Shown here: positions 14,506 to 23,081 of the stretch, in pieces
Layout: every line of letters begins with the position of its first letter
Position numbering within the stretch: position 1 is the stretch's first letter
Assembly: GCF_000717595.1 (NCBI RefSeq)
Contig: NZ_JNZO01000018.1
Span: 62,001 to 126,000, forward strand
DNA length: 64,000 bases
Reading direction: 5' to 3'
DNA from: Streptomyces flavochromogenes
GTDB lineage: Bacteria > Actinomycetota > Actinomycetes > Streptomycetales > Streptomycetaceae
Position numbers and translations under genes: made by a program
Notes under the pieces: model-generated
Told to the model about the DNA's origin: nothing
Database searches by the model: none
The model's input: only the letters and a program-made list of their open reading frames with translations

Positions 14506-16439
14506 GCGCCGTGCCCCCCTTCCAGGCCTTCCAGCTCGTCCTCGGCGAGGTACTTCGCCAGTTCGTCCTGTTCGAACAGCGCCAGCAGGTCGGGCCGTAC
14601 GGGCTCCGTACGGGTCCGTTCGAGGGCGATCCCGTCGCCGTCCAGACGGCACAGCAGGTTCACCGGGCGCCAGGCGCGGTCCATCGCCGGGTAGTCCTCG
14701 CGGGTGTGTCCGCCGCGGGACTCCGTGCGTTCCAGGGCGGCGAGGGCCACGCACTCGCCGACGAGCAGCATGTTCCGCAGGTCGAGGGCGAGGTGCCAGC
14801 CGGGGTTGAACTGCCGGTGGCCCTCGACCGTGACCCGCCGGGCGCGAGCGCGCAGGGCGGCGATCCGGTCCAGGGCCTCGGCCATCTCGCCCTCCCGCCG
14901 GATGATCCCGACGAGGTCGTTCATGGTCTGCTGGAGTTCCTGGTGGAGGGTGTACGGGTTCTCCGGGGGGCCCGCGTCCTCCTCGGGCCCGTGGTCGCCG
15001 CCTGCGCCGGACACCGACCCGAACGGGGCCAGGGCCTCCGCCGCCGCGGCTTCGACGTCGTCGGCCACGATCCCGCCGCCGACTCCCGACAGCGCGTACT
15101 GCGCCGCGTACAGACCGGCCCGACGGCCGAAGACCAGCAGGTCGGAGAGGGAGTTCCCGCCGAGCCGGTTGGAGCCGTGCATGCCGCCGGCCACCTCACC
15201 GGCCGCGAACAGCCCGGGTACCCCCACCGTCGCCGCCGTCTCGGAGTCGACGTTGACGCCACCCATCACGTAGTGGCAGGTGGGGCCCACCTCCATGGCC
15301 TCCGCCGTGATGTCGACATCGGCCAGCTCCTTGAACTGGTGGTACATCGAGGGCAGCCGCCGCTTGATCGTCTCGGCGGGCATCCGGGTCGACACGTCCA
15401 GGAACACCCCGCCGTGCGGGGACCCGCGCCCCGCCTTCACCTCGGAGTTGATGGCCCGCGCCACCTCGTCCCGCGGCAGCAGTTCGGGCGGGCGGCGGTT
15501 GTGGTCGGGGTCCTCGTACCAGCGGTCGCCCTCCTCCTCCGTCTCCGCGTACTTCTCCTTGAAGACGTCGGGGACGTAGTCGAACATGAAGCGCCGGCCC
15601 TCGGAGTTCCGCAGGACTCCGCCGTCCCCGCGGACGGACTCCGTGACGAGGATGCCCTTCACCGACGGCGGCCAGACCATGCCGGTCGGGTGGAACTGCA
15701 CGAACTCCATGTTCACCAGGGGAGCGCCCGCGATCAGGGCGAGCGCGTGCCCGTCTCCGGTGTACTCCCAGGAGTTCGAGGTCACCTTGAAGGACTTGCC
15801 GATGCCGCCGGTCGCGAGGACGACCGCGGGCGCCTCCAGGACCAGGAAGCGTCCGCTCTCCCGCTCGTAACAGAAGACCCCGGAGACCCGCCCGTCCCCG
15901 TCCTTGAGGATCCGGGTGACGGTGAACTCCTGGAAGACCTTCAGCCGGCCCTCGTGGTCGCCGGTCTCGCGGTGGTCCTCCTGCTGGAGTCCGACGGACC
16001 GCTGCTGGAGGGTGCGGAGCAGTTCGAGGCCGGTGCGGTCGCCGACGTGCGCGAGCCGCGGGTACTCGTGGCCGCCGAAGTTGCGCTGCGAGATCCGGCC
16101 GTCGGGGGTGCGGTCGAAGAGCGCGCCCCAGGTCTCCAGCTCCCAGACCCGCTCGGGGGCCTCCTGGGCGTGCAGCTCGGCCATCCGCCACTGGTTGAGG
16201 AACTTCCCGCCGCGCATGGTGTCGCGGAAGTGGGTCTTCCAGTCGTCCTGCGGGTGCACGTTGGCCATGGAGGCGGCGATCCCGCCCTCGGCCATCACGG
16301 TGTGGGCCTTGCCGAAGAGGGATTTGCAGATGACCGCCGTACGGGCGCCCGCACGGCGTGCCTCGATCGCGGCCCGCAGCCCGGCGCCGCCCGCGCCGAC
16401 CACGACCACGTCCCACTGCTCTCGCTCGACGTGCGTCAT
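14502..16439 (-). CDS. sdhA: Succinate dehydrogenase/fumarate reductase flavoprotein subunit
   Basis: A 645-residue FAD-binding subunit that oxidises succinate or reduces fumarate. The dinucleotide fold is at the start (VVVVGAGGAGLRAAIEARRAG). The active-site region has QFHPTGMVWP near residue 255, and HGSNRLGGNSLSDLLVFG near residue 420 matches the conserved FAD-covering motif. The C-terminal helical domain is complete, so the protein is full length. The gene starts 1 base after the membrane-subunit stop codon and overlaps sdhB by 4 bases, giving a tight membrane-flavoprotein-iron-sulfur operon. Confidence 0.94.
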   Translation of the reverse strand: MTHVEREQWDVVVVGAGGAGLRAAIEARRAGARTAVICKSLFGKAHTVMAEGGIAASMANVHPQDDWKTHFRDTMRGGKFLNQWRMAELHAQEAPERVWELETWGALFDRTPDGRISQRNFGGHEYPRLAHVGDRTGLELLRTLQQRSVGLQQEDHRETGDHEGRLKVFQEFTVTRILKDGDGRVSGVFCYERESGRFLVLEAPAVVLATGGIGKSFKVTSNSWEYTGDGHALALIAGAPLVNMEFVQFHPTGMVWPPSVKGILVTESVRGDGGVLRNSEGRRFMFDYVPDVFKEKYAETEEEGDRWYEDPDHNRRPPELLPRDEVARAINSEVKAGRGSPHGGVFLDVSTRMPAETIKRRLPSMYHQFKELADVDITAEAMEVGPTCHYVMGGVNVDSETAATVGVPGLFAAGEVAGGMHGSNRLGGNSLSDLLVFGRRAGLYAAQYALSGVGGGIVADDVEAAAAEALAPFGSVSGAGGDHGPEEDAGPPENPYTLHQELQQTMNDLVGIIRREGEMAEALDRIAALRARARRVTVEGHRQFNPGWHLALDLRNMLLVGECVALAALERTESRGGHTREDYPAMDRAWRPVNLLCRLDGDGIALERTRTEPVRPDLLALFEQDELAKYLAEDELEGLEGGHGA

Positions 16440-16440
16440 C

Positions 16441-17262
16441 TCAGAAGAACCTCGGGTCGTCGAAGGTGCCGGTGGCGAGCAGGTACACGTACAGGTCGCA
16501 GAGGGCGACGCTGATCAGGGAGGACCAGGCGAGCAGCATGTGACGGGTGTTCAGCCGGCCCACCCAGGTCCACAGCCGGTAGCGGACCGGATGCTTCGAG
16601 AAGTGCTTGAGCCGTCCGCCGACGATGTGCCGGCAGGAGTGGCAGGAGAGGGTGTACGCCCAGATGAGGGCGATGTTGACGAGGAAGAGGAGCGTCCCGA
16701 GCCCCGCGTGACCCCAGGCGTAGTCGGCGTTCCGGAAGGTGAGCACCGTGTCGTACGTGAGGATTCCGGCCACCGGCAGCGCCGCGTAGAAGAAGTACCG
16801 GTGGAGGTTCTGCAGGAGCAGCGGGAAGCGGGTCTCGCCGGTGTACGACGCGTGGGGCTCGGCGACCGCGCAGGCCGGGGGAGACGCCCAGAAGCCCCGG
16901 TAGTACGCCTTCCGGTAGTAGTAGCAGGTCAGCCGGAAGCCCAGGGGGAAGACCAGGATCAGCAGGGCGGGCGAGAGGCCCCACCAGCTGCCGAAGATCT
17001 CCCAGTTCGGTCCGCCCCTCATCGGGACGCAGTTCTCCGCCAGACAGGGCGAGTAGAACGGCGAGACGTAGGGCGCGGCGTAGTAGTCGGCGTTGGCGAA
17101 GGCCCGCCAGGTGGAGTACGCGACGAAGGCGAGCAGTCCGGCGGCCGTCGCCGCCGGGGAGAGCCACCAGCGGTCGGTACGCAGATGTCGGGCGGCGATG
17201 GCGGCGCGCCCCGGGGAGCGCACCCCCGTGGCGGATCCGGGCGGTTCCGTACCTGTGGCCAA
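16441..17262 (-). CDS. sdhC: Succinate dehydrogenase/fumarate reductase membrane subunit
   Basis: A 273-residue cytochrome-b-type anchor with about five hydrophobic segments and several histidines placed to bind heme or quinone (LHRYFFYAALP, WGHAGLGTLLF, SCHSCRHIVGG, TRHMLLAWSS). A loop near residues 72-80 (SPCLAENCVP) has paired cysteines of unknown role. The start is TTG at 17262: the sequence AGGAGGGCCTG lies directly upstream and is the strongest ribosome site nearby. It heads the operon that continues with the flavoprotein and iron-sulfur genes. Confidence 0.88.
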   Translation of the reverse strand: MATGTEPPGSATGVRSPGRAAIAARHLRTDRWWLSPAATAAGLLAFVAYSTWRAFANADYYAAPYVSPFYSPCLAENCVPMRGGPNWEIFGSWWGLSPALLILVFPLGFRLTCYYYRKAYYRGFWASPPACAVAEPHASYTGETRFPLLLQNLHRYFFYAALPVAGILTYDTVLTFRNADYAWGHAGLGTLLFLVNIALIWAYTLSCHSCRHIVGGRLKHFSKHPVRYRLWTWVGRLNTRHMLLAWSSLISVALCDLYVYLLATGTFDDPRFF

Positions 17263-17311
17263 CAGGCCCTCCTACGGTCGGTTGCCGGTACGTCCTACGG
17301 CGCGGGGCGGC

Positions 17312-17539
17312 CTACGGCGCGTGGCGGTCGCGTGCTCCCAGTCCCTCGTCGTCCGTGTCCGTCCACAGCCCGCTGTCGTACGGGGCGTCGGGGATGGTCA
17401 CCAGGCTTTCGGCGCGGCCCGAGGCCGGCGCGGCGGGTGCGCCCCGCTCGGCCGCGACGGAGCGCTCGAGCTGTCCGACGGTGCGGACCAGGTCTTCGAG
17501 GCAGCGCTTGACGGCTGCCAGATCGTCCTGAACGGACAT
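17312..17539 (-). CDS. Small acidic/coiled-coil protein upstream of sdh operon
   Basis: A 75-residue protein with a short amphipathic helix (VQDDLAAVKRCLEDLVRTVGQLERSVAAE) and an acidic, disordered tail (WTDTDDEGLG). GAGGG precedes the ATG at a workable distance. The gene lies 49 bases before the sdh membrane subunit on the same strand, so it is likely in the same transcript. I do not recognise a family. A structural or assembly role for the complex is only a guess from position. Confidence 0.6.
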   Translation of the reverse strand: MSVQDDLAAVKRCLEDLVRTVGQLERSVAAERGAPAAPASGRAESLVTIPDAPYDSGLWTDTDDEGLGARDRHAP

Positions 17540-17786
17540 GGTTGCCCTCACTTCCGCGAGCGGCTTCGGCAGGAGTGTCGCGCGTCACATTCCCGCTTGG
17601 GAAGCCATGTGCACGGGATTCCACTCGTCCGGAGCGCTCCTTCTCCGGCGGTTGGGCCGCACGAGTGGGGTTTTCCGGACGTGCCGCCGTGTCGCCGTGG
17701 CCGGATCCGCTCCGTCCTTTTCAGTGTATGAGCAATAGGTGTGATCATCTCCAAATGGAATGAATCTGGACGAAGGGGTACAAGTC

Positions 17787-20261
17787 ATGTCCCAGATCGG
17801 CGCCCCTCGCGGGAGGACATGCTCCAGGAGCCCCCGCTCCCGCACGCTCCGCTCCGTCGCCACCCTCACCAGCGCCGTCCTCGCCGTCACCGTCCTCGCC
17901 GGATGCAGCTCCGACGAGGCCGACGAGGCCCGGGCCGCGGCCCAGGACAACGCGCCCGCCGCCCGCGACAAGGTCGCCGACGGAGGCACCCTGCGCTGGG
18001 CCGTCGACGCGCTCCCCACCACCCTCAACACCTTCCAGGCCGACGCCGACGGCACCACGTCCCGGATCGCCGGAGCCGTGCTCCCCTCCCTCTACACGAT
18101 CGACGAACGAGGGCGGCCGCGGCTCAACCCCGACTACCTGGAGACCGCGCAGGTCGTCGAGACGGAGCCGAAGCAGGTCGTCCTCTACAAGCTCAACCAG
18201 CAGGCGGTCTGGAGCGACGGACGGGAGATCGGGGCGCCGGACTTCGTGGCCCAGTGGCGGGCGCTGAGCGGCCGCGACACCGCGTACTGGACCGCGCGGA
18301 ACTCCGGCTACGAGCGGATCGAGAAGATCGAGCGGGGCAAGAACGACCTTGAGGTACGGGTCACCTTCTCCAAGCCCTACGCCGACTGGCAGTCCCTCTT
18401 CACCCCGCTCTACCCGAAGCAGGTGATGGGCTCCCCGAACTCCTTCAACGACGGGGCCCGCACCACCCTCAAGGCCTCCGCAGGACCGTTCCTGCTGAAG
18501 GCGATCGACCGCAAGAACGGCGATGTCACCCTCACCCGCAACCCCCGCTGGTGGGGACAGCCCGCCAAGCTCGACAGCATGGTCCTCAAGGCCGTCGCCC
18601 GCGCCGACCGGGCGGACGCCCTCGCCGCGGGCACCCTCGACCTGGCCGAGATCGACGGGTCCACCGCCGAACGCATCTCGCTCGCCCTCCGCGACGCCCG
18701 CGCCGGACGCAGCGGTGCCCAGGCCGCCGTCGCCCACGGCCCCGGCGCCTCGATCACCCCCGCCAAGGCGCTCAAGTCCTGGGCGCTCGCCCACGGCTCC
18801 GACGAGGGGAAGGCGGAGGAGGTCCAGGCCGCCCGCGAGAAGAACCAGAAGGCCATCGCCGCCTACGCGACCGCCCAGGACACCCTGGCGAAGTACGTCG
18901 TCCGCAAGTCCCTGGAGCCCGCCTACACCCAGCTCTCGCTGAACGGCGAGTCCGGACCGCTCGCCGACGAGCGGGTACGACGCGCGGTGGCCCGCGCGAT
19001 CAACCGCCGGGAACTGGCCGAATCCGTACTCAAGCCGCTCGGTCTCCCGGCGGATCCCCCCGGCAGTCACCTGGCCCTCGCGGGCCAGGCCGCGTACGCG
19101 GACAGCAGCGACGCCCTCGGCAACCAGGACACCGCGGAGGCGCGGGCCCTCCTCGCCGACGCGGGCTGGGTCCCCGGCGGCGCGGCCAGGAAGCCCGCGG
19201 ACGCGGGCACCAAGGCGGGCAGTGAGGCCGAGAAGAAGGCCGCGGAGAAGAAGGCGGCGGAGCAGAAGGCCGGCGAAAAGGAGAAGGCCGGCGAGGGCGC
19301 GAAGAAGGAAGGCGCCGAGAAGAGGGACGCCGCCGCCACCGACGCCGAGAAGCAGGCCGCCGACACCGCCACCGACGCCAAGAAGCAGGCCGCCGACACC
19401 GCCTCCGACGAGGGCCTCTACATCGTCGGCGACGACAAGCCGGGCGAGCGCCGAGCCGCCCCCGCCCCCGTCATCGGCGCCGGCGGCCCCGAGAACGGCA
19501 CCAACATCCTCGCCCCGGCCCCCGCCGCCGCACGTCAGAGCGCCGCGCTCCTCGCCCGCGCCGAGGCACTCGACACCGGTACGGGCGCCGGCGCGCACGC
19601 CGCCCAGACGATCGCGCGCACGGACAAGGGCGTCGCCGGGGCCTACGCCCCGCGCGGCACCGCCGCCCCCGTGACGGCGCCCGAGGCGAACAAGGGCCTC
19701 GGCAAGGACGGCAAGGCGCTCAGCCTCCGCTTCGTCCTGCCGTCCGGCCCGGGCTCCGAGTCGCTGCGTGCGGTCGGCGACCGCATCGTCCGGATGCTCG
19801 ACGCGGTCGGCATCCGTACCGAGGTCAGCAAGGTCTCCGACGACAGCTTCTTCAAGGACCACGTGGCCTCGGGCGACTACGACCTGGCCCTCTACTCGTG
19901 GCCCGCCTCCGCCTTCCCGGCGACCGACGCCCGGCCGATCTTCGCCAAGCCCGAGCCCGCCTCGGACGGCTCCCTCCTGGTCGAGCAGAACTACTCGCGG
20001 GTCGGCACCGACCGCATCGACCAGCTCTTCGACCAGGCGGCGGGGACGCTCGACGAGGAGGAGGCCCGGGAGCTGGTGCGCCAGGCCGACGCCCGGATCT
20101 GGGCCGCCGCCGGCTCCATTCCCCTCTATCAGCGCCCGCAGCTCGTCGCCGCCAGGGCGGATCTGGTGAACGCCGGTGCCTGGGGCCTGGCCGGTCCGCG
20201 GTACCAGGACATCGGCTTCAAGAAGCGGGAGACCTCGAAGGGCGCCGAGCGCACTCCCTGA
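17787..20261 (+). CDS. Family-5 solute-binding lipoprotein with Lys/Ala/Glu-rich insert
   Basis: A predicted lipoprotein of 824 residues (signal peptide with lipobox VLAGC) of the SBP_bac_5 family, which binds oligopeptides or related solutes for ABC importers. Typical segments are GGTLRWAVDALPTTLN and VWSDGREIGAPDFVAQW; later come ADERVRRAVARAINRREL and a C-terminal lobe ending YQRPQLVAARADL. It is much longer than the usual 500-600 residues. The excess sits around residues 465-640: a Lys/Ala/Glu-rich stretch with repeated K/EKQAADTA words, then an Ala/Pro-rich linker. No permease or ATPase genes are adjacent, so it may work with the Opp systems downstream. The ATG at 17787 follows GAAGGGG; an ATG at 17760 is less supported. 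Confidence 0.85.
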   Translation: MSQIGAPRGRTCSRSPRSRTLRSVATLTSAVLAVTVLAGCSSDEADEARAAAQDNAPAARDKVADGGTLRWAVDALPTTLNTFQADADGTTSRIAGAVLPSLYTIDERGRPRLNPDYLETAQVVETEPKQVVLYKLNQQAVWSDGREIGAPDFVAQWRALSGRDTAYWTARNSGYERIEKIERGKNDLEVRVTFSKPYADWQSLFTPLYPKQVMGSPNSFNDGARTTLKASAGPFLLKAIDRKNGDVTLTRNPRWWGQPAKLDSMVLKAVARADRADALAAGTLDLAEIDGSTAERISLALRDARAGRSGAQAAVAHGPGASITPAKALKSWALAHGSDEGKAEEVQAAREKNQKAIAAYATAQDTLAKYVVRKSLEPAYTQLSLNGESGPLADERVRRAVARAINRRELAESVLKPLGLPADPPGSHLALAGQAAYADSSDALGNQDTAEARALLADAGWVPGGAARKPADAGTKAGSEAEKKAAEKKAAEQKAGEKEKAGEGAKKEGAEKRDAAATDAEKQAADTATDAKKQAADTASDEGLYIVGDDKPGERRAAPAPVIGAGGPENGTNILAPAPAAARQSAALLARAEALDTGTGAGAHAAQTIARTDKGVAGAYAPRGTAAPVTAPEANKGLGKDGKALSLRFVLPSGPGSESLRAVGDRIVRMLDAVGIRTEVSKVSDDSFFKDHVASGDYDLALYSWPASAFPATDARPIFAKPEPASDGSLLVEQNYSRVGTDRIDQLFDQAAGTLDEEEARELVRQADARIWAAAGSIPLYQRPQLVAARADLVNAGAWGLAGPRYQDIGFKKRETSKGAERTP

Positions 20262-20582
20262 GCGCACCGGGCCACACACCTGGGGGCACCGAACGCACGG
20301 AAAGCCCTGAAAGCCCTGAAACCGCAGGTCACAACCTCAGAACCAGCTCAATTTCCTTGCCCGCCGGTGATCCCGGCGGGCAGGATCGCGTCGGCCCCTT
20401 GACCCGGTCGCACGACCTCCCCCACACCCTTGCTCACTCGCAGTAGAACTTCTCGGATCTTGGCCGGGGAAGCCCCTTGCGCGGCAGCCCCGTACCATAG
20501 GACATAGCCGTGGCGCGTCCGCCCGGCGGGCGTACGAGGAACTGACGCCGCATCCCACGATCCGAGAGAAGCGCAAGCACCC
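20262..20582. other. Intergenic region before typA
   Basis: This 321-base gap holds a hairpin terminator (20358-20382) and the promoter region of typA. Weak -35/-10-like hexamers are present near 20477-20506 but I cannot choose among them. No gene is visible. Confidence 0.5.
20358..20382. terminator. Hairpin terminator after binding-protein gene
   Basis: TGCCCGCCGG pairs perfectly with CCGGCGGGCA across a 5-base loop, about 100 bases past the stop codon of the upstream lipoprotein gene. Confidence 0.65.
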
Positions 20583-22484
20583 ATGCCCACGCGCCACGAC
20601 ATCCGTAACGTCGCCATCGTCGCCCACGTCGACCATGGCAAGACGACCATCGTCGACGCCATGCTCAAGCAGGCCGGTGCCTTCGCCGCCCACCAGCAGC
20701 TCGACGACCGCATGATGGACTCGAACGACCTGGAGCGTGAGAAGGGCATCACGATCCTCGCCAAGAACACGGCGGTGAAGTATCACCCCAAGGACGGCGG
20801 GGCCCCGATCACGATCAACATCATCGACACCCCCGGTCACGCCGACTTCGGTGGCGAGGTCGAGCGCGGTCTGTCGATGGTGGACGCGGTCGTCCTCCTC
20901 GTGGACGCCTCCGAGGGTCCGCTCCCGCAGACCCGCTTCGTGCTGCGCAAGGCCCTCCAGCAGCGCAAGCCCGTCATCCTCTGCATCAACAAGACGGACC
21001 GCCCGGACTCCCGGATCGACGAGGTCGTCAACGAGACCTACGACCTCTTCCTCGACCTGGACGCGGACGAGGACCAGATCGAGTTCCCGATCGTCTACGC
21101 CTGCGGCCGTGACGGCATCGCCTCGCTGACCAAGCCCGAGAACGGCACGGTCCCGCAGGACTCCGAGAACCTGGAGCCGTTCTTCTCCGCCATCCTGGAG
21201 CACGTCCCGGCCCCGGTGTACGACGAGGAGGCCCCGCTCCAGGCCCACGTCACCAACCTCGACGCCGACAACTTCCTCGGCCGTATCGCGCTGCTGCGCG
21301 TCGAGCAGGGCGAGCTGCGCAAGGGTCAGACGGTCGCGTGGATCAAGCGGGACGGCACGATCTCCAACGTCCGCATCACCGAGCTGATGATGACCGAGGC
21401 GCTCACCCGCAAGCCGGCCGAGGTCGCCGGCCCCGGTGACATCTGCGCCGTCGCCGGCATCCCCGACATCATGATCGGCGAGACCCTGGCCGACCCGGAG
21501 AACCCGATCGCGCTGCCGCTGATCACGGTCGACCAGCCGGCCATCTCCATGACCATCGGTACCAACACCTCGCCGCTCGTCGGCCGTGGTGGCACGGGCA
21601 AGGGCGCGGACGCCAAGTCCGCGGTCAAGCAGCGCAAGGTCACCGCCCGCCAGGTCAAGGACCGTCTGGACCGCGAGCTGATCGGTAACGTCTCGCTCCG
21701 TGTGCTCGACACCGAGCGCCCGGACGCCTGGGAGGTCCAGGGCCGTGGTGAGCTCGCGCTCGCCATCCTGGTCGAGCAGATGCGCCGCGAGGGCTTCGAG
21801 CTCACCATCGGCAAGCCGCAGGTCGTCACCAAGGAGGTCGACGGCAAGGTCCACGAGCCCGTCGAGCGCCTCACGGTCGACGTCCCCGAGGAGCACATGG
21901 GCGCGGTCACGCAGCTCATGGGCGTCCGCAAGGGCCGCATGGACAACATGTCGAACCACGGCTCCGGCTGGGTCCGCATGGAGTTCGTCGTTCCGTCGCG
22001 TGGCCTCATCGGCTTCCGTACGGAGTTCCTCACCAACACGCGTGGTACGGGCATCGCCCACTCGATCCACGAGGGTCACGAGCCGTGGTTCGGCACGCTG
22101 ACGACCCGTAACAACGGTTCGCTGGTCGCCGACCGCGCCGGTGCGGTCACCGCCTTCGCGATGACCAACCTCCAGGAGCGCGGTGTCCTGTTCACCGACC
22201 CCGGTACCGAGGTGTACGAGGGCATGATCGTCGGCGAGAACTCGCGCTCCGACGACATGGACGTGAACATCACCAAGGAGAAGAAGCTCACCAACATGCG
22301 CTCCGCCTCCGCCGACTCCTTCGAGGCGATCGTCCCGCCGCGGAAGCTCTCCCTGGAGCAGTCCCTGGAGTTCTGCCGCGACGACGAGTGCGTCGAGGTC
22401 ACCCCGGAGGCCGTGCGCATCCGCAAGGTGATCCTGGACCAGAACGCGCGTGGCCGCGCGTCCTCCCGCGCCAAGAACGGCTGA
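20583..22484 (+). CDS. typA: Translational GTPase TypA/BipA
   Basis: A 633-residue ribosome-associated GTPase of the EF-G/LepA superfamily, implicated in stress adaptation and 50S assembly. G1 is HVDHGKTT near residue 17, G3 is DTPGHADF, and G4 is NKTDR. Domain II, EF-G-like domains III and V, and the BipA-specific C-terminal region (PPRKLSLEQSLEFCRDDE) follow in the usual order and length. The ATG has a GAGAAG ribosome site. A very strong terminator follows, so it is probably monocistronic. Codon use is more biased than that of neighbours, which fits high expression. Confidence 0.97.
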   Translation: MPTRHDIRNVAIVAHVDHGKTTIVDAMLKQAGAFAAHQQLDDRMMDSNDLEREKGITILAKNTAVKYHPKDGGAPITINIIDTPGHADFGGEVERGLSMVDAVVLLVDASEGPLPQTRFVLRKALQQRKPVILCINKTDRPDSRIDEVVNETYDLFLDLDADEDQIEFPIVYACGRDGIASLTKPENGTVPQDSENLEPFFSAILEHVPAPVYDEEAPLQAHVTNLDADNFLGRIALLRVEQGELRKGQTVAWIKRDGTISNVRITELMMTEALTRKPAEVAGPGDICAVAGIPDIMIGETLADPENPIALPLITVDQPAISMTIGTNTSPLVGRGGTGKGADAKSAVKQRKVTARQVKDRLDRELIGNVSLRVLDTERPDAWEVQGRGELALAILVEQMRREGFELTIGKPQVVTKEVDGKVHEPVERLTVDVPEEHMGAVTQLMGVRKGRMDNMSNHGSGWVRMEFVVPSRGLIGFRTEFLTNTRGTGIAHSIHEGHEPWFGTLTTRNNGSLVADRAGAVTAFAMTNLQERGVLFTDPGTEVYEGMIVGENSRSDDMDVNITKEKKLTNMRSASADSFEAIVPPRKLSLEQSLEFCRDDECVEVTPEAVRIRKVILDQNARGRASSRAKNG

Positions 22485-22624
22485 GCCGAGCCAACTGGTA
22501 CGACCGGAACGGCAGTAGGGCCGTGCGGCGGTACGGACGTGCGGCGGCACCGCCCAGGCGGCCGAAAACAGTAGGGCCGAGCCGGCCGAAGATCGGTTGA
22601 GTTCGGTCGCATGCGGCTGATGAC

Positions 22625-22660
22625 AGTGGGGTAGATCACGATCCAGTGATCTACCCCACT
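22625..22660. terminator. Strong hairpin terminator of typA
   Basis: AGTGGGGTAGATCAC pairs perfectly over 15 bases with GTGATCTACCCCACT across a 6-base loop, followed by TTCGG. Confidence 0.88.
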
Positions 22661-22687
22661 TTCGGTTCGACACGACGTCAGCACCGG

Positions 22688-22727
22688 AGCCCGGACCCCC
22701 GCAGGCAGTGGGGGAGTCCGGGCTTTT
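22688..22727. terminator. Second hairpin terminator with T-run
   Basis: AGCCCGGACCCCC pairs with GGGGGAGTCCGGGCT (one bulged base) across a short loop, and CTTTTC follows on the plus strand. It isolates the Opp operon promoter from typA. Confidence 0.82.
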
Positions 22728-22886
22728 CGTCAACTTCCGTCAACTTCATTTCGGAGGCCGGGTGTCCGCATATCGGCCATCGCTCTCCGGTACGTGTGTT
22801 AACGGTCCGTTTCGGGGGTGTCTGTCTGTGCTCAGTTTGTCCGGATTTCGGTATCCGAGGGTGTGGTGATGTTGTCAAAACGAGAC

Positions 22887-22896
22887 CACTTAAGTG
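22887..22896. promoter_or_regulatory. Palindrome CACTTAAGTG (candidate operator)
   Basis: A perfect 10-base palindrome, 186 bases before the binding-protein start. A one-base variant occurs 108 bases downstream, so it may be one of a pair of regulator sites. No known regulator is assigned. Confidence 0.4.
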
Positions 22897-22994
22897 TGGT
22901 TTACAGCCCGGACGTACTTAATAGTTGGCTCCATTGAGCTCGGGTCAATGGGTCACGCACTGTGGGGAGTGCCGACTCACGAGCACACTCGGGG

Positions 22995-23004
22995 CACTTG
23001 AGTG
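22995..23004. promoter_or_regulatory. Near-palindrome CACTTGAGTG (second candidate operator)
   Basis: Differs from the word at 22887 by one central base and is flanked by G and C, extending the arms to GCACT/AGTGC. It lies 78 bases before the start codon. Confidence 0.4.
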
Positions 23005-23081
23005 CAATGCCGTCAGGGGTGTCGGCAGAACTCGGAGCGCCCCTCTTGTAGTGACAAAAGTGGACTCATGAGGAGGAACCC

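Larger units (their letters stand above)
22728..23081. other. Promoter region of first oligopeptide operon
   Basis: A 350-base region of visibly lower GC than its surroundings and without a credible gene. It contains two related palindromic words (22887 and 22995) and ends in the GAGGAGGAACCC ribosome site of the binding-protein gene. Length and composition suggest extensive regulation. Confidence 0.55.

Noticed and set aside
17745-20279. An 844-codon minus-strand frame opposite the binding-protein gene
   Set aside because: Antisense shadow with Gly/Val/Ala-rich text and no recognisable motif.
22646-22921. A 91-codon plus-strand frame between typA and the Opp operon
   Set aside because: It runs through a strong terminator hairpin, has no ribosome site and poor codon bias.
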